Positions 11,562 to 22,870 are shown, numbered from the stretch's first letter. The stretch is 64,000 bases of DNA from Ianthella basta (GCA_964019415.1 OZ025880.1:1613313-1677312), one strand, 5' to 3'. Numbers and translations are program-made. The notes: generated from the sequence alone by a model not told the origin.

Positions 11562-13857
11562 TCAAAATATCTGAACACACAAACTAATCCAGCATGCAAC
11601 AAGTACGTCTCCTCTTTGATCTACTGCCAGTCCCATAGGGTGGTTAGTACAAGGCAAAGATGATATCAACGTCCCATCTTTGTTGAAGACTGCAACACGA
11701 TTGTTACCATAGTCTGCCACCAACACATGTTTGTCACTACTCAACAGCAGTTTGTGTTGACCGCTGAGTTGTCCTTTACCAAACTCCCTGACGTGCACCC
11801 CTTGGAGAGTGAGTACTTGAACACGGCAATTACTTTGGTCAGAGACATACAACTCTCCATCAGGTGAGATGGCCACACCACGTGGATAACTGAATTGTCC
11901 TGGACCACTGCCTTGTGACCCAAGAGTGCGAACAAGCTGGCCATCTTCACTGAAGACTGCCACACGATTATTGCCAGTGTCTGCTACAAAGACCTCTTCA
12001 TTGTATACAGTTACATCCCATGGCCGTTTCAGTGTTCCACTTCCAATTCTTTTCGTGTATGCTCCATCAGTTGTCAGCACGTCAACTCCATTCTCATTGG
12101 CAACATACAAAAGGCCTTCTGTACTGATGGCAACACTGTAGGGGCTCTGGAGCTGACCATTCCCTGCTCCTTGTTGGCCAAAGCACTTGACATACTTCCT
12201 CGCAGCATCAAACACATGGATTTTGTGATTGCTGCAGTCTGACACATATATGGTACCACTAGGAGCTACAGCCACACCTGTAAGACTGCCTGGTTGTTGA
12301 GGGAATTGAAGAGTCCCCTTACAAGCACACAGTGTTTTGACATCCCTCGTCAGCAATCGCACATCAGTCACTGAGTGGAGTTTCACCACAAATGGACTGC
12401 CCCGGATGTGAACCCCATTCACTAGCACTGACAGCTCACACTCTCCAGTGTATGTGAGGTCAAAGGTCACCTTGTACTGACCATTCTCCTCATCATTGAT
12501 GGCTGCCTTGATGGACGGTCCTGGGGTTGGAGGTCTGGGGCGGAGGAAGGCCTGAACACTCTCCCCACCAACGCTGCAGGGGGTCTTCTCACTGTCGGCT
12601 GTGGTCAGTGTGAACACAATGGGATCATTGACTGCTGAGCACCTGCGAACCTTGTCTGGTGCTGGCTCCAGTGTGCTGTTAGCTGGACACGCCCCCACCT
12701 CAACACACCCAAACCCTTCAATGGCCACCCGCAGTGCTGCCTCGTGCTCTGGCTGAAACTTCATCACACGTGACACAACAGCTCCACTCCTGCGGTATGG
12801 CTGTCCTGCATCCACCACCCTGCGGTAGGAGATGACCTCATGTGGACTGCCCTCAGTTGACAGGAAGGACAGCATTGCCTGCTTGTTGCTCAGGGTGTCT
12901 TCCTTGTGATGATATAAATTAATGGTGTCAGCGACGCTTCCTTTCCTGGTCTTTGACACAGACCTGATCTTTTCACAAAGTTGCTTCTCACGCTGGTCCA
13001 GCATGGCACAATAGGCTTGAAACGATTGTCGAGTGTCTTGAAGTGCTTCCTTTCTCTTCCTCTCCACCTCAGTGCCCCACCTTTCTGCTGTCTCCCTGGC
13101 AACCCTGCACTGTTCCTTGTCACAAGCGGCAACCTTCTGGGCCAGCTCCATTGCATGTTGGTGTTGAGGGGGGAGGGGCACCTCTGCACTGAGGTAGGCG
13201 GGGCAGTGGGGGGAGTCCTTGGCCACAGTGCAGGCTTGGCACATCAGGAGGTCACACACCTCACAGTGGTACTTGAACATCTCCCCTTTGTGACGAGGGC
13301 AATGTAGGGGGGCCGCCTTGCGAAGGTGAGCTACATCACTGTCTCCACTCCCTGAGCGAATAGCTTCTACAGACTTCACATCATGCTTGCTTGTCATGTT
13401 CTCCAACCATTTGTGGCCCATTTCACAAGTGGTGCAGAAGAATAGGCCACAGGTGGAGCAGAAAATGATCACTTCAGCCCCGGGGTCTTTGCACTGCGGA
13501 TACCCACAAGCGATTCTTTCTCCGCCGGCCACCTTATGTACGATCTTCCTGCCTTCCACGTACCTGCCGACAGTGGCGCACTGCACAGGGACGCACTCTC
13601 TCGCTCTCTCCTCGCAGCGGGGAAGGGCAATGACGTCGGGCTGCCGCCAAGTGGTGGAGCAGTCTCCGCAGTTCGGAGCGGGACACTTCAGACGTCCGTC
13701 TTCCCTGACTGCCTTAGGAAGACACCCCCTGAAGAGACAGTGAAGGCAGGCCAACAGGTGAGGGTCCTTCAGTTCTCCGCCACATTGGACGCACGTCACC
13801 GGCGGCTCCCACTGGGACGGGACTGGAGGAGATCTAGAGACGGTCTTCGGCTTGGAA
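11562..13857 (-). pseudogene. TRIM-NHL copy 2, start codon lost (about 765 codons open)
   Basis: The frame is intact from SKPKTVSR (residue 9 of the family) through RING, both B-boxes, coiled coil, filamin domain and six NHL blades to the normal stop. The first eight codons, including the ATG, are missing. At 13858 the sequence switches abruptly to distant upstream flank (GGTAGCTAGCTAGTCTC), and an in-frame TAG follows three codons upstream. The next in-frame ATG lies far inside the gene, beyond the RING. Unless it is spliced to an unseen upstream exon, the copy cannot make the full protein. All zinc ligands and blades are otherwise kept, so the loss looks recent. Confidence 0.8.
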
Positions 13858-14180
13858 ACAGGTAGCTAGCTAGTCTCGTAGCTAACTACCCACCCCGGTG
13901 GCACATGTGGGTCTGAGTACAAGAGACTAAGCTACTGCCGTCAGAAATAGGCCAAAACTGATACATTCACTCATTATCCATTTAACAGAATCTGTACTAT
14001 AATTATGAAGTGCTTGTTGGGCGCTTTGTAGCAAAGGGCCAGGGACGCAAGCTCCAAATTCCGGGAACAAGATGGCCGGGCGAGGAAATTATCACGTGAC
14101 AACGATATGCACAATATCCTTGATGCACGACTGTGGTTCATAGATTTCCGGCCAGACCTATAGAATCTTGCATGCTGGAC
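13858..14180 (-). repeat. Recombination junction with headless promoter block
   Basis: From 13858 to about 14014 the sequence is far-upstream flank, ending at GAAGTGCTTGT. It then joins TTTGTAGCAAAGGGCC...CAAATTCCGGGAACAAGATGG, the 5' UTR/promoter of another TRIM-NHL copy, with CACGTG at 14093-14098. No coding region belongs to that promoter. The simplest reading is deletion of a gene body between two tandem units. Confidence 0.65.
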
Positions 14181-15339
14181 CAATAAGAAGCTTGAGGAGC
14201 ACCTAAGGATTTGGCAGCTAATCAGCCTACGCCATATAACTAGCTTGTTTCATGCCCATGCAGACCCACCTCAACAGTGCATTTGGGTCTGGGTAGCTAT
14301 AGCTATACAAGAGACTAAGCTACTGCTGTCAGAAATAGGCCAAAATTGATGCTTTCACTCATTACACATTTAACAGAATGGACTAATGATTGAATACTTG
14401 CTAATGTTAACACAGTGTGTGTCTAGCTGTAGCGCATATGGTGGTGATGGCCACTATCTTTAACTTGCACTACCAAACAACCTTGCCACATATACTGACT
14501 GAGGTGTTGAGGAAAGTAACTTTAGAAACCTGTGTGGTGAACAGTTGCACTGTGCATCAAATCATGACATAATTAACCTGCATGTAGCTGATCAATACTC
14601 AGAGTCAGTCAACCACAATAATGTAGCTATGACAAGGTGTGCGTGTACATGAACTTCCAGTGATGTTGTGTCCGTACCTGAGGCCAAAGATGACATTGTG
14701 AGTTGAGCTTACCTTAACTGTATTGAGAGAACTCTCACTCTCTACATACAATTGTTTATAGAATTACTAAAAGGTGATTGTAAAAGCCACAGTGCATGTA
14801 CAAATGTATGTATAGCTATGCATCTGAATAGCATGGTATAGGGTGTGATTAGTGTTGTGTGTGTATATGATAACGTGATGTATTGGCTCTGTGAATCAGC
14901 AATACATTGGGCAGTTCAAATTTACTAGCTTCACTCCAAGAATTAAGGGGCGACAGATTTGTTGAGTGATGTAAGCAACATGATCGATCATTGGATGGAC
15001 AAACACAACTTCAACATCATGTCTGATTGGTATGAAATGTTTTCAGCACCTGTAACAGAGAATGATGTAAGGACATTAGCACTGTGCTCAAATGTGCATG
15101 TGGATTCAGCATGGTCCGGATGAATGCAATTAAGCATATCTCACGTTCACACGACGTTGCATGCATGTCCCGTTGCAAGTGGCATATTATAATTAGCTAG
15201 TGGAGATGAGCTGGGTCCACACAGTATGTGTACATGTTCACATTGTGATACACACCAACTGCATGAACTGTGTTGATTTAATACAATGGCTTACAAGAGC
15301 AATCAGCAGAACAATTACAGCCTATGTATACCCTCCTGA

Positions 15340-15545
15340 CTGCCAGTCCATCCCCTTGTCCCCATGGATGCGTGCCCACATGTTCCCTAGATCTAGCTGT
15401 TCCCCCTGTCACCCCACTGTACAAGCCCCACCCACCTGTCCCACCCTGTGCACCTCCTGTATAATACCAGTCCCCCCTCCTGTCCCCTTGCCCAACCCAC
15501 CTGACCCCCAGTCCATCCCCCTGTCCCCCTAGCTATAGGGTTTCC
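15340..15545. repeat. C-rich degenerate minisatellite
   Basis: Paralogue of the tract at 3415-3620, with repeats of CCCACCTGTCCC and CTGACCCCCAGTCC type. Confidence 0.8.
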
Positions 15546-16594
15546 ACCTTCTGCAGACCCCTTGAGCGTTGTCCCATCCTCCCACCAATTGCAATTGTGC
15601 GCCAAACAACACTAGCACCCTCCCACCCCTCCTGCCTTTAGCATTGTCCTTTTGAGTTTTCTTTGGTTGTTTTCCTGTGTTTACTTATTTCCTTTTTCCT
15701 TTTCTTGTCCTTTAAAATTACACCTCAGTTCACAATACAGATCAAAATCTTTTACCACTATGAATACAAGTCTCTCTAGATTTCATTGTGTCTATGTAGC
15801 TGTATGGACTTGGGGACCCTCTTAGGGGTTTGGCCCGTCCCCCAGGGGTAATCTAGGAGGAAAAGTAGTCGGAAACAGGAGAAAGGGGGACCTCTGAGGT
15901 TAGGATCAAAGATCATAGGCAATAGGTCAAAGGTCATGTGGGACGGGCCCAGCCCACTTAAGACCAAGCCAGGGTACCAACAGTGTATAGCTAGCTAGAA
16001 GTTGGCTTCCTGGTCTCCATATAGGGGTGTAGTCACGGGTAAATGGAAGCAGGATTCTTTGGAGTCCTGCAAGGCTAAGCTGAACGGGAGAGGTAAGTCA
16101 TTAACTATTGTTGCAGACTGCACAAGTTGATGTATTAGACTTGACCTGACCCTTCCGTGCGTGGAGGGGTCACGTGATGCCTGACTATGTACTGTGCTGA
16201 TCATGAGTGGCATGGAGTTGTGCCAAGTTAATAACATGATGACATTGTATGCAATGCAAATGTTCACTTGCATGCATGGAACAAACCATGCATGCAAGTG
16301 CGGTTTCAGGCAATGTAATTATATCTTACTATATATAATGCATCAATTCTCTGTTTGTTTATTTGTCTGTTTGTCGCCTAAAAATCTACACCGCTCAAGG
16401 GGCCATCATGAGCTTCTCAATAATTATACTGGCTGCAATGGGCCGGGATACCCACCAGTAAACTAGACAAGCCATAGTCAGCGTATGACTGTATATATTA
16501 TAGCTAGTGCATGCCTATTATAGTTGGGGCACTGCACAGCTGGCATCAGAACATAGCATAATGTATATTATGGTAGCTGCATCATAAAATCATG

Positions 16595-16950
16595 AACAAG
16601 GGTTAATCACTGGATATTACGCCTACCAGCCTTCTACACCGAAGTGTTTCAGGAGGCTGGGGGCCGGAGCCCTATTGATGGCAACCAGTGATCGCCCTCC
16701 CCCATTACTAGTCATCCTACAAAGATGGAAGAGCCACAGACAGCTGTTTCGCCCTGATTGGGGCTCATCAGTGTGGCGTACTGATGGAATGCAGGATGAC
16801 TAGTCACTCTTGTATCCCCCACCAGTGAAACACTTGTGGTTTCAACAAGAGTGAATATTAATGGGGGAAGGCTAAGTCATGAGCGTGACTTGCGCGGGAT
16901 TGTTGAGAGGTTGGTTCATTGCAGTAAGCCACTGCAATGAACCAACCTCT
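16595..16950 (-). mobile_element. Hammerhead-ribozyme-bearing insertion with 15-bp target duplication
   Basis: A 356-bp insertion flanked by direct repeats CATCATAAAATCATG (16580-16594 and 16951-16965). The paralogous segment has this site once, uninterrupted, at 4608-4622, which proves insertion. On the minus strand it contains a complete hammerhead ribozyme (16733-16777). One end is a perfect 20-bp stem (16905-16924 with 16932-16951) around a 7-nt loop. A related element lies at 31021-31317. Size, target duplication and ribozyme fit a short non-autonomous retroelement of the Penelope/retrozyme type, but no ORF is present to confirm this. Confidence 0.8.
16733..16777 (-). ncRNA. Type I hammerhead self-cleaving ribozyme (minimal helix III)
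   Basis: Read on the minus strand it has the full hammerhead core. Helix I is GCCACA paired with UGUGGC (6 bp perfect). Then comes CUGAUGA, helix II GCCC/GGGC (4 bp) with loop CAAUCA, the GAA box, helix III AC/GU with loop AGCU, and the cleavage triplet GUC. All invariant core positions are present. The 2-bp helix III is the form known from Penelope-like elements and animal retrozymes, where cleavage is often aided by dimers. Self-cleavage would occur just after GUC. Activity is predicted, not shown. Confidence 0.88.
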
Positions 16951-17081
16951 CATCATAAAATCATGCCATCAATATTTAATCCACATTAAACAGCAACAAA
17001 TTAAGAGAGAGTATAATAATTGTACAAGCAGAAAAAATTCAAATAAGCAATAATGCAAAAATCATTGTTTGGTTAAATAAC

Positions 17082-17567
17082 TCAATATACCTGGACGCAC
17101 ACACTATTCCAGCATGCAACAAGTAAGTCTCCTCTTACATCTATTGCCAGTCCTACAGTGTTTTTACCACAAGATAAGGATGATACCAATGTGCCATCTT
17201 GGTTGAAGGTGGCAACACGACTATTACCATAGTCTGCCACCAACACGTGTTTAATTGTCACTACTTAACAGCAGTTTGTGTTGACTGCTGAGTTGCCCTT
17301 TACCAAACTCCCTGATGTGCACTCCCTGGAGAGTGAGTACTTGAACACGGTGATTGAGCTGATCAGAGACATACAACTCTCCATCAGGTGAGACAGCCAC
17401 ACCAGTTGGAGCACTGAATTCTCCTGGACCACAGCCTCGTGACCCAATGGTGCGAACAAGCTGGCCATCTTGACTGAAGACTGCCACATGATAATTGCCT
17501 CTGTCTGCTACAAAGACCTCTCCATTGTATACAGTTACATCCCATTGAGTAGCTCTACAACCAATTC
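17082..17567 (-). pseudogene. TRIM-NHL 3' fragment (last NHL blades)
   Basis: It matches the last third of the NHL propeller, from the blade-3 region to the normal stop at 17082. Upstream sequence is absent. A 4-bp insertion (AATT near 17252) in the KHVLVAD segment shifts the frame, and a small deletion near 17550 breaks the other end. It is closest to the gene at 4733-7048, sharing the CTACAACCAATTC variant. It is non-functional. Confidence 0.88.
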
Positions 17568-18093
17568 ATCAAAGAAATATGCATGGGAAGAAGGCAATAA
17601 GCTATATATAGATAAACCCAATTAAGAAACTCTTATTAATCCACTATTATTATATACCATGACTATATTCCAATTTCACTTCATTCCAAATATTCAGTTC
17701 TATAATTATATTATTATTCCAATGTCACCATAAAACTTCATTCTCCTTAATTATATATAATTGTCCTAGCTGTGTTTATTAACTCATCCTTACTCCTGTT
17801 ACAATATACATTGCATTATTTGCCACTTCTCTGCAGATGGGCTCCCTGGAGAGTATACGTATATAGCCATTTAGTTAAGTGAAATTACAGGCATGCATAA
17901 TAATGATTTGATATTGATACTGATAAAGCCATTTGAATGAGGATGATGATGTATTATGCATGCACACATCATTATGCATGCAGGCATTCAATCAGCTCAT
18001 ACATAGCCATGATCATGCCAATACAACACTGTACAAATGGAATTATAAAATCATGTCGAACAACAGTAATACGCTAGCACTGTTTGGTCAACT
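17568..18093. other. AT-rich unassigned DNA between two TRIM fragments
   Basis: AT-rich sequence without a recognisable gene or repeat boundary. It separates the two TRIM-NHL 3' fragments and was probably brought in by deletion or insertion. Confidence 0.4.
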
Positions 18094-18220
18094 TTAAAAT
18101 ATCTGTACACACTTGCCCATGTTATGCGCAACAAGAAGTCTCCTCTTTGATCTACTGCCAGTCTCACAGGGTATTCAGCACAAGGCAAAGATGATACCAA
18201 TGTCCCATCTTTGCTGAAGA
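18094..18220 (-). pseudogene. TRIM-NHL C-terminal fragment (last blade only)
   Basis: It matches the last ~42 codons of the family (KDGTLVSSLPC ... AVDQRGD ... CVQIF stop). A 2-bp loss relative to intact copies shifts the frame within the last blade, and homology ends at 18220. It is a relic of another unit. Confidence 0.8.
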
Positions 18221-18387
18221 TCAATAAAGATTTTGTTCTCCACCTCATCACCACAAGTAGAGCTGGAGCGAAGGACAGCCAGGCTACAAGAGACTACCCC
18301 TGAGCTGTTCAACACACACACACATTACTAGGAAGCTCATCTCTCCCCCCATTGATACGTGAAGGGTAAAAGCTTGCAAAAGTGGCA

Positions 18388-18569
18388 TTAAACTTCATAA
18401 GCATCGTGAGAAGGGTTATCATACAGGTCGTTATTGAATCGAATACAGAACTCACTGACAGCTGGATCCACTAGAGAGGTCAGTCGGCTTCGCAAACCAG
18501 ACATCTCTTCCAAGCTGCCTGGGGAGTCACTCTCAGAGGATAGACCATGCTCAGAGCTGCACGAACTTG
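18388..18569 (-). CDS. Putative exon of an unrecognised gene
   Basis: On the minus strand an AG acceptor (GCCTGCAG) at 18570 opens a frame rich in Ser/Glu and then LEEMSGLRSRL...DPAVSEFC, about 60 codons. I do not recognise the protein. A second copy at 47097-47290 lies in the same place relative to the 3' end of another TRIM-NHL gene, so the segment was part of the duplicated unit. The second copy has an 8-bp insertion that breaks this frame. It could be a non-coding conserved segment. Confidence 0.3.
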
Positions 18570-18748
18570 CTGCAGGCGCCAAACATCCAGAAACGAGATT
18601 AAACGCGTAATAACCGTACTCGCAACATTGGACTAATTATTATGCTTCTGCGCATCTCATGATCAGTGAAAATTAATAACAGCCAAGAACGAGTACCAAA
18701 AGATGGATTGCTACTTCAAGTAATAATATAAGAGTGATGCAACATTCT

Positions 18749-21067
18749 TCAAAATATCTGAACACACAAACTAGTCCAACATGCAACAAGTAAGTCTCCT
18801 CTTTGATCTACTGCCAGTCCCATAGGGTGGCTAGCACAAGGCAAAGATGATGCCAATGTCCCATCTTTGTTGAAGACTGCAACACGATTGTTGCAGAGGT
18901 CTGCCACCAACACATGTTTGTCACTACTCAACAGCAGTTTGTGTTGATTGTTGAGCTGTCCTTTACCAAACTCCCTGATGTACACCCCCTGGAGAGTGAG
19001 TACTTGAACACGGTGATTGAGCTGATCAGAGACATACAACTGTCCATCAGGTGAGATGGCCACACCAGTTGGATTGCTGAATTCTCCTGGACCACAGCCT
19101 CGTGACCCAATGGTGCGAACAAGCTGGCCATCTGGACTGAAGATTACCACATGATAATTGCCAGTGTCTGCTACAAAGACCTCTCCATTGTATACGGTTA
19201 CATCCCATGGCTGCTTCAGTACTCCAAAACCAATTCGTCTCACAAATGCTCCATCAGTTGTCATCACATCAACTCCATTGTCATTGGCAACATACAAAAG
19301 GCCTTCTGTAGTGATGGCAACACTGCGGGGACTCTGGAGCTGACCATTCCCCACTCCTTGTTGGCCAAAGCACTTGACATACTTCCTCGCAGCATCAAAC
19401 ACATGGATCTTGTGATTGTTTCTGTCTGACACATATATGGTACCACTAGGAGCTACAGCCACACCTGCAAGTTTGCCTGGTTGTTGAGGGAATTGAAGAG
19501 TCCCCTTACAAGCACGCAATGTTTTGACATCCCTCGTCAGCAACAATCGTACATCAGTCACTGAGTGGAGTTCCACCACAAATGGACTGCCCCGGATGTG
19601 AACCCCATTCACTAGCACTGACAGCTCACACTCACCAGTGTATGTGAGGTCAAAGGTCACCTTGCACTGACCATTCTCCTCATCATTGACGGCTGCCTTG
19701 ATGGACGGTCCTGGGATTGGAGGTCTGGGGCGGAGGAAGGCCTGAACACTCTCCCCACCAACGCTGCAGGGGGTCTTCTCACCATCAGCTGTGGTCATTG
19801 TGAACACAATGGGATCATTGGCTGAGCACCTGTGAACCTTGTCTGGTGCTGGCTCCAGTGTGCTGTTAGCTGGACACGCCCCCACCTCAACACATCCAAA
19901 GCCTTCAATGGCCGCCTGCAGTGCTGCCTCGTGCTTTGGCAGAAACTTCATCACACGTGACACAACAGCTCCACTCCTGCGGTGTGGCTGTCCTGCGTCC
20001 ACCACCCTGTGGTAGGAGATGACCTCGTGTGGACTGCCCTCAGTTGACAGGAAGGACAGCATTGCCTGCTTGTTGCTCAGGGTGTCTTCCTTGTGACGAT
20101 ACAAGTGAACAGTGTCAGTGACATTCACTTTCCTGGTCTCTGACACAGACCTGATCTTCTCACACAGCTCATCTTTGCGATGCTCAAGCATGGCCTGATA
20201 GGCTTGAAACGATTGCTGCACATCTCGAAGTGCTTCCGCTTTCTTCCTCTCTACCTCAGTGCCCCACCCCTCTGCTGTCTCCCGGGCAAACCTGCACTGT
20301 TCCTTGTCACAAGCGGCAACCTTCTGGGCCAGCTCCATTGCATGTTGGTGCTGAGGGGGGAGGGGCACCTCTGCACTGAGGTAGGCGGGGCAGTGGGGGG
20401 AGTCCTTGGCCACAGTGCAGGCTTGGCACATCAGGAGGTCACACACCTCACAGTGGTACTCCAACACCTTCCCCTTGTGGTGAGGGCAGTACAGGGGGAC
20501 TGCCTGGCGAAGGTGAGCTGCATCACTCTCTCCACTCCCTGAGCGAATAGCTTCTACAGACTTCACATCATGCTTGCTTGTCATGTTCTCCAACCATTTG
20601 TGGCTTACTTCACAAGTGTTGCAGAAGAATAGGCCACAGGTGGAGCAAAAAACTTTTGCTTCACCCCCTGGAGCATTGCACTGTGGATGGCCACAAGCGA
20701 TTCTTTCTCCGCCGGCCACCTTCCGTACGATCTTCCTGCCTTCCACGTACCTGCCGACAGTGGCGCACTGCACTGGGACGCACTCTCTCGCCCTCTCCTC
20801 GCAGCGGGGAAGAGCGACGACGTCGGGCTGCCGCCAAGTGGTGGAGCAGTCTCCGCAGTTCGGAGCGGGACACTTCAGACGTCTGTCTTCCCTGACCGCC
20901 TTAGGAAGACACTCCCTACAGATACAGTGAAGGCAGGCCAACAGGTGAGGGTCCTTCAGCTCTCCGCCACATTGGACGCACGTCACCGGCGGCTCCCACT
21001 GGGACGGGGCTGGAGGAGATCTAGAGACGGTCTTCGGCTTCGAAGCGTCTTCAGGAGGGGAGGCCAT
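18749..21067 (-). CDS. TRIM-NHL protein, copy 3 (intact, 772 aa)
   Basis: Complete single-exon TRIM-NHL gene starting MASPPED. The frame extends 8 codons further upstream to another ATG at 21091. It has RING, B-box1-like motif of the GHPQCNAPGG type, B-box2, coiled coil of the second cassette type (DVQQSFQAYQAMLEHRKDEL), filamin domain, and six NHL blades with an extra Leu in LLLTRDVKT. Its blade-tip loops differ from other copies (SDRNNHK, ADTGNYHV, SDQLNHRV, ADLCNNRV). No broken motif is seen. It is a likely E3 ubiquitin ligase of the TRIM2/3/71-like class, with the substrate or RNA target unknown. It lies just downstream of the alpha-mannosidase remnant at 21975-25182. Confidence 0.93.
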   Translation of the reverse strand: MASPPEDASKPKTVSRSPPAPSQWEPPVTCVQCGGELKDPHLLACLHCICRECLPKAVREDRRLKCPAPNCGDCSTTWRQPDVVALPRCEERARECVPVQCATVGRYVEGRKIVRKVAGGERIACGHPQCNAPGGEAKVFCSTCGLFFCNTCEVSHKWLENMTSKHDVKSVEAIRSGSGESDAAHLRQAVPLYCPHHKGKVLEYHCEVCDLLMCQACTVAKDSPHCPAYLSAEVPLPPQHQHAMELAQKVAACDKEQCRFARETAEGWGTEVERKKAEALRDVQQSFQAYQAMLEHRKDELCEKIRSVSETRKVNVTDTVHLYRHKEDTLSNKQAMLSFLSTEGSPHEVISYHRVVDAGQPHRRSGAVVSRVMKFLPKHEAALQAAIEGFGCVEVGACPANSTLEPAPDKVHRCSANDPIVFTMTTADGEKTPCSVGGESVQAFLRPRPPIPGPSIKAAVNDEENGQCKVTFDLTYTGECELSVLVNGVHIRGSPFVVELHSVTDVRLLLTRDVKTLRACKGTLQFPQQPGKLAGVAVAPSGTIYVSDRNNHKIHVFDAARKYVKCFGQQGVGNGQLQSPRSVAITTEGLLYVANDNGVDVMTTDGAFVRRIGFGVLKQPWDVTVYNGEVFVADTGNYHVVIFSPDGQLVRTIGSRGCGPGEFSNPTGVAISPDGQLYVSDQLNHRVQVLTLQGVYIREFGKGQLNNQHKLLLSSDKHVLVADLCNNRVAVFNKDGTLASSLPCASHPMGLAVDQRGDLLVACWTSLCVQIF

Positions 21068-21300
21068 ATTATAGCTTGTGTTGCTGTTCAAGACAAGGTT
21101 TTAGGTGTTCTGTCGCAAAGTGGATCGCCTTCGACTCGAGAGAGAGGGCCGCCAGAGGGGGAGGTGAGTTGACTGAGTTCCAGATTCCAAGGGATGGGCG
21201 TGGAAAGTACGTATCACGTGACCGGTTGCCTGTGCACCATAAACGTAGCTGTATGCCTGCGCGGATCTAGAATCTTGCATAATGCATAATGCATGGTGGG
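21068..21300 (-). promoter_or_regulatory. TRIM-NHL upstream block with CACGTG (21215-21220)
   Basis: Conserved block upstream of the start: GTTCAAGACAAGGTTTT, CTCGAGAG, GGGCGTGGAAAGTA, TATCACGTGACC, and TCTAGAATCTTGCAT. The E-box is about 150 bp before the ATG, as in the other copies. Confidence 0.6.
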
Positions 21301-21974
21301 AGGAGCATCAAATTTCTAACAAAATCAAATGATTTGGCAATGGGGTAGCTAGCTACATAGATATACATCACATATAACTATATTCAGCCTACACCATATA
21401 TATAGCTACAACTATCGCTAATTAATAGGAAGTTATAAAATAGAATAAAAGAAAGAATAAAAATTGCTACGTTCACTCATTACCCATTAAATTTTAATAG
21501 AATCTGTACTATATGAAGTGCTTGTGAAACAGCATTACTTTCCTTAGTGGATCAAAGAGATCAACACACTGATCACCTCCAGAGGAGGCACAGTGATGGT
21601 AGTCTTAGGACTCTTACTCTTTATCACCTGCACAGTGAGAGAGCACAGTAGAGAATTTTATATAATTGTTACAAGATGCAGGCTATATACTCTCACAACC
21701 CAGACCCCCCTGTGGAAGGGTCTGGTAATATTATGTACTAGCCACAAATAGCACTGAAGCATTACAATCTACCTCTGTAGAGCAGCCACCTCTCTATAAA
21801 GGTCAGTTAGAACTGGCCCACAGGTGGCTGTCTTAGACAGGTTCCACTGTATCATCTGATGTGCGACAAAGACACATGAACATACCATGCTGCATGTGAT
21901 AGCAGATGACAGTACGAATCTGCAATGGTCACGGCGAAACCTATTACAAATCTTGCATGTGTGTATGAACTCAC
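21301..21974 (-). other. Shortened unit flank with half a MITE
   Basis: It carries the conserved flank (TTACCCATT...AATCTGTACTATATGAAGTG) and then, after GATGCAGGC, the left end of the TAGTCT-type MITE (about 21683-21735, CCAGACCCCCCTGTGGAAGGGTCTGGTAATATT). At 21735 it jumps straight into mannosidase intron sequence (CTAGCCACAAATAGCACTGAAG). The MITE right half and the last mannosidase exons are missing, so a deletion ended inside the MITE. Confidence 0.65.
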
Positions 21975-22429
21975 CATTGGAAAGTACCCTTGTGAGTATG
22001 TTGTCATTTGGTCCTCGTGCAGGATGTCGGTCCCAAATTTGGATGTGACTGAGAATGGGACTGTCTCAGGAAGAGGGCCAATCCTGAATGGGTGAACATG
22101 TCCATCATATCACTCATCATTTGAGGAATACATCATACACTCAATAATATAACAACATGTGATGTGTGTCATGTTTGCATACTGCTGCATGTCTAACAAA
22201 CAGGTCCACTATACGTATACTGCATACTGTAGAGTGTTGTGTGGAGGTGAGCTTCGTGTGCATTGCAAATGTAGGTTCTTGTAGGCTAACCTTGTCTGCC
22301 ATTCCACAGTCTGCAAGAGCAAATCAGTCTTTGCTTTGTCCACTGGAGCAAATAGCCGAATGGAGTGGTTGATGTACTGGATGGGATACAAGTGGGAGAG
22401 GTGATCATTGCCAATAGTGGGGAACAGGG

Positions 22430-22870
22430 AGAACTGGGTGAGGGGAACTTGGGGACAAGTGGGGGTAGGGGACAGGTTGGTGAGACAGTGGAGGGACAAG
22501 GGGACAGGAGGACAGGTGAGGGGGACAGGTAAGGGGGACAGGTGGGGGACGGGTGGAGGGAACAGGGGGACAGGTGAGGGGACAGAGGGGACAGATGAGT
22601 GGGACATGTGGGGACAGGTGGGGAGACAGGTGGGGGGACAGGTGGGGAGACAGGGGGACAGGTGAGGGAACAGGTGGGGGGACAGGTAGGGGCACAGGTG
22701 GGGAGAAAGGTGGGGGACTGGTAGGGGAACAGGATTGGGGGACAGGTGGGGGGACAGGTGAGGGGGACAGTGTGTGGGAAAGGGGACAGTTGTGTGGGAA
22801 GTGGGACAGGTGTGTGGGAAGGGGGACAGGTGAAGGGGGCAGGTGAGGGGGACAGGTGGGGGAGGGACAG
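22430..22870. repeat. G-rich intronic minisatellite
   Basis: Degenerate repeats of GGGGACAGGTGGG on the plus strand within the intron between mannosidase exons at 22885 and 22376. The paralogous intron at 55349-56618 carries a much longer version. Runs of four or more G at short spacing could form G-quadruplexes. The long frames read across it are artefacts. Confidence 0.9.

Larger units (their letters stand above)
14056..17081. repeat. Segmental duplication, copy 2
   Basis: Colinear with 2148-4731 apart from small indels and one 356-bp insertion (16595-16950). It holds the headless promoter, the unit flank, the C-rich tract (15340-15545) and DNA leading into a TRIM-NHL 3' fragment. No independent gene was recognised in it. 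Confidence 0.8.
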
